Part shown: positions 4,583-5,213 of the stretch, in pieces
Position numbering within the stretch: position 1 is the stretch's first letter
How the letters are laid out: each line of letters begins with the position of its first letter
NCBI GenBank assembly: GCA_017354595.1
Contig: JAFMQQ010000266.1
Location: 1 to 5,213 of the forward strand
Source: Micromonosporaceae bacterium
GTDB taxonomy: Bacteria > Actinomycetota > Actinomycetes > Mycobacteriales > Micromonosporaceae
Reading direction: 5' to 3'
DNA length: 5,213 nt
The notes under the pieces: model-generated
What the model saw: only the letters and a program-made list of their open reading frames with translations
What the model was told of the DNA's origin: nothing
Database searches by the model: none
Position numbers and translations under genes: made by a program

Positions 4583-5213
4583 ATGACGGCGGAGCTTGTG
4601 GCGGCTTGGCGGGGGCGCCGGGTGCTGGTACTCGGCGACGCGATGGTGGACGGCTGGCTGCGCGGCACCGCGGACCGGGTCTGCCGGGAAGCCCCGCTGC
4701 CGGTGGTGGATCTGGCCGGTACCGGCCATGCCTGCGGCGGTGCCGCGAACACCGCCGCCAACCTGGCCGCACTCGGTGCCCGGGTGCGCCTGGTCGCCGC
4801 CGCCGGGGATGACGCCACGGGGGAGTTGCTGGACCGGCTCGCCGGCGAGGCGGGTGTGGCGGCGCGGCTGGTGCGGGTACCGGGCCGGCGCACGCTGGCC
4901 AAGCGGCGGCTACTGGCCGAGGGGCAGATCGTCGCCCGGTTCGACGAGGGCGACACGGCACCGATCCCGGCGGCCGCCGCGCAGCGGTTTCTCGCCGTCG
5001 TGGCGGAGGAACTTGCCGCGGGTACCGACGCGGTGCTGGTCTGCGACTACGGCTGCGGTGGCCTGCCCGACCGGCTGGCCGACCTGCTCGTCGCGCAGCG
5101 GGGGCGGACCGGCCTGCTCGCCGTCGACGCGCATGACCCGGCCCGCTGGGCGCCCACCCGGCCGGATCTGGTGACGCCGAGCTTCGCCGAGGCGCTCCGG
5201 CTGCTGGCTCCTG
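4583..5213 (+). CDS. PfkB-family carbohydrate kinase, HldE/RfaE kinase-domain-like (partial, 3' end beyond window)
   Basis: 210 codons are present and the frame runs off the right edge. Ribokinase-fold signatures appear in order: VLVLGDAMVDGWLRG (14-28; the family has V-G-D-x-M-x-D), REAPLPVV (35-42), GGAANTAANLAALGARV (52-68; the first PfkB signature), VAAAGDDATGELL (71-83), VARFDEGD (117-124), DAVLVCDYGCGGL (149-161; S-D-Y-x-K-G in HldE), and VTPSFAEA (197-204; T-P-N-x-x-E usual). This order is closest to the kinase domain of HldE (RfaE), which phosphorylates D-glycero-beta-D-manno-heptose 7-phosphate at C1. In Gram-positive actinobacteria such genes belong to heptose or surface-glycan clusters. 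The Lys of the DYGKG motif is Cys here and the Asn of TPN is Ser, so substrate identity is uncertain. Whether the adenylyltransferase domain follows cannot be seen. ATG 4583 is the only sensible start before the first strand. Confidence 0.88.
   Translation, partial: MTAELVAAWRGRRVLVLGDAMVDGWLRGTADRVCREAPLPVVDLAGTGHACGGAANTAANLAALGARVRLVAAAGDDATGELLDRLAGEAGVAARLVRVPGRRTLAKRRLLAEGQIVARFDEGDTAPIPAAAAQRFLAVVAEELAAGTDAVLVCDYGCGGLPDRLADLLVAQRGRTGLLAVDAHDPARWAPTRPDLVTPSFAEALRLLAP

Overview
The window comes from a high-GC actinobacterium. GC-rich codon choice, GTG starts, SigB/SigF-type promoter motifs, an actinobacterial-looking DUF6158-like protein and an HldE-like sugar kinase all fit, perhaps a Micromonosporaceae-type genome, though the genus cannot be fixed from sequence alone. 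The palindrome GGTACC is strikingly common throughout.

Region 1 (1-1480) is the most interesting part. On the minus strand, running off the left edge, an open frame joins a STAS domain (anti-anti-sigma fold) through a very acidic linker to what looks like the first helices of a SigB/SigF/SigG-family sigma-70 factor. It is cut just as sigma region 2 begins. The STAS phospho-acceptor position, normally Asp-Ser-Ser/Thr-Gly, reads Asp-Ala-Ala-Ala. Divergent from it lies an RsbW-like GHKL ATPase, a candidate anti-sigma kinase. Together they look like a rewired partner-switching module in which antagonist and sigma factor are one polypeptide.

Region 2 (1449-3237, minus strand) is a likely two-gene operon: a 138-residue tandem-CBS protein, then a 449-residue protein of unknown function whose end overlaps the end of the ATPase gene by 32 bp. 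The CBS gene has a consensus-quality SigB/SigF-type promoter (GTTT, 15 bp, GGGTAC). The STAS-sigma gene itself has a near match (GTTT, 16 bp, GGGCAT), so autoregulation and local control by this sigma factor are plausible.

Region 3 (3238-4032) contains a divergent intergenic region with two inverted repeats, a small gene of unknown function (aromatic-rich globular part plus basic disordered tail), and a 3.8-copy, 34-bp tandem repeat. The repeat almost exactly fills the gap between two convergent stop codons; each unit can fold as a GC hairpin.

Region 4 (4033-5213) holds a minus-strand 147-residue DUF6158-like protein and, divergently, the start of a PfkB-family kinase resembling the kinase domain of HldE/RfaE. 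The kinase runs off the right edge and has a possible leaderless SigB-type promoter.
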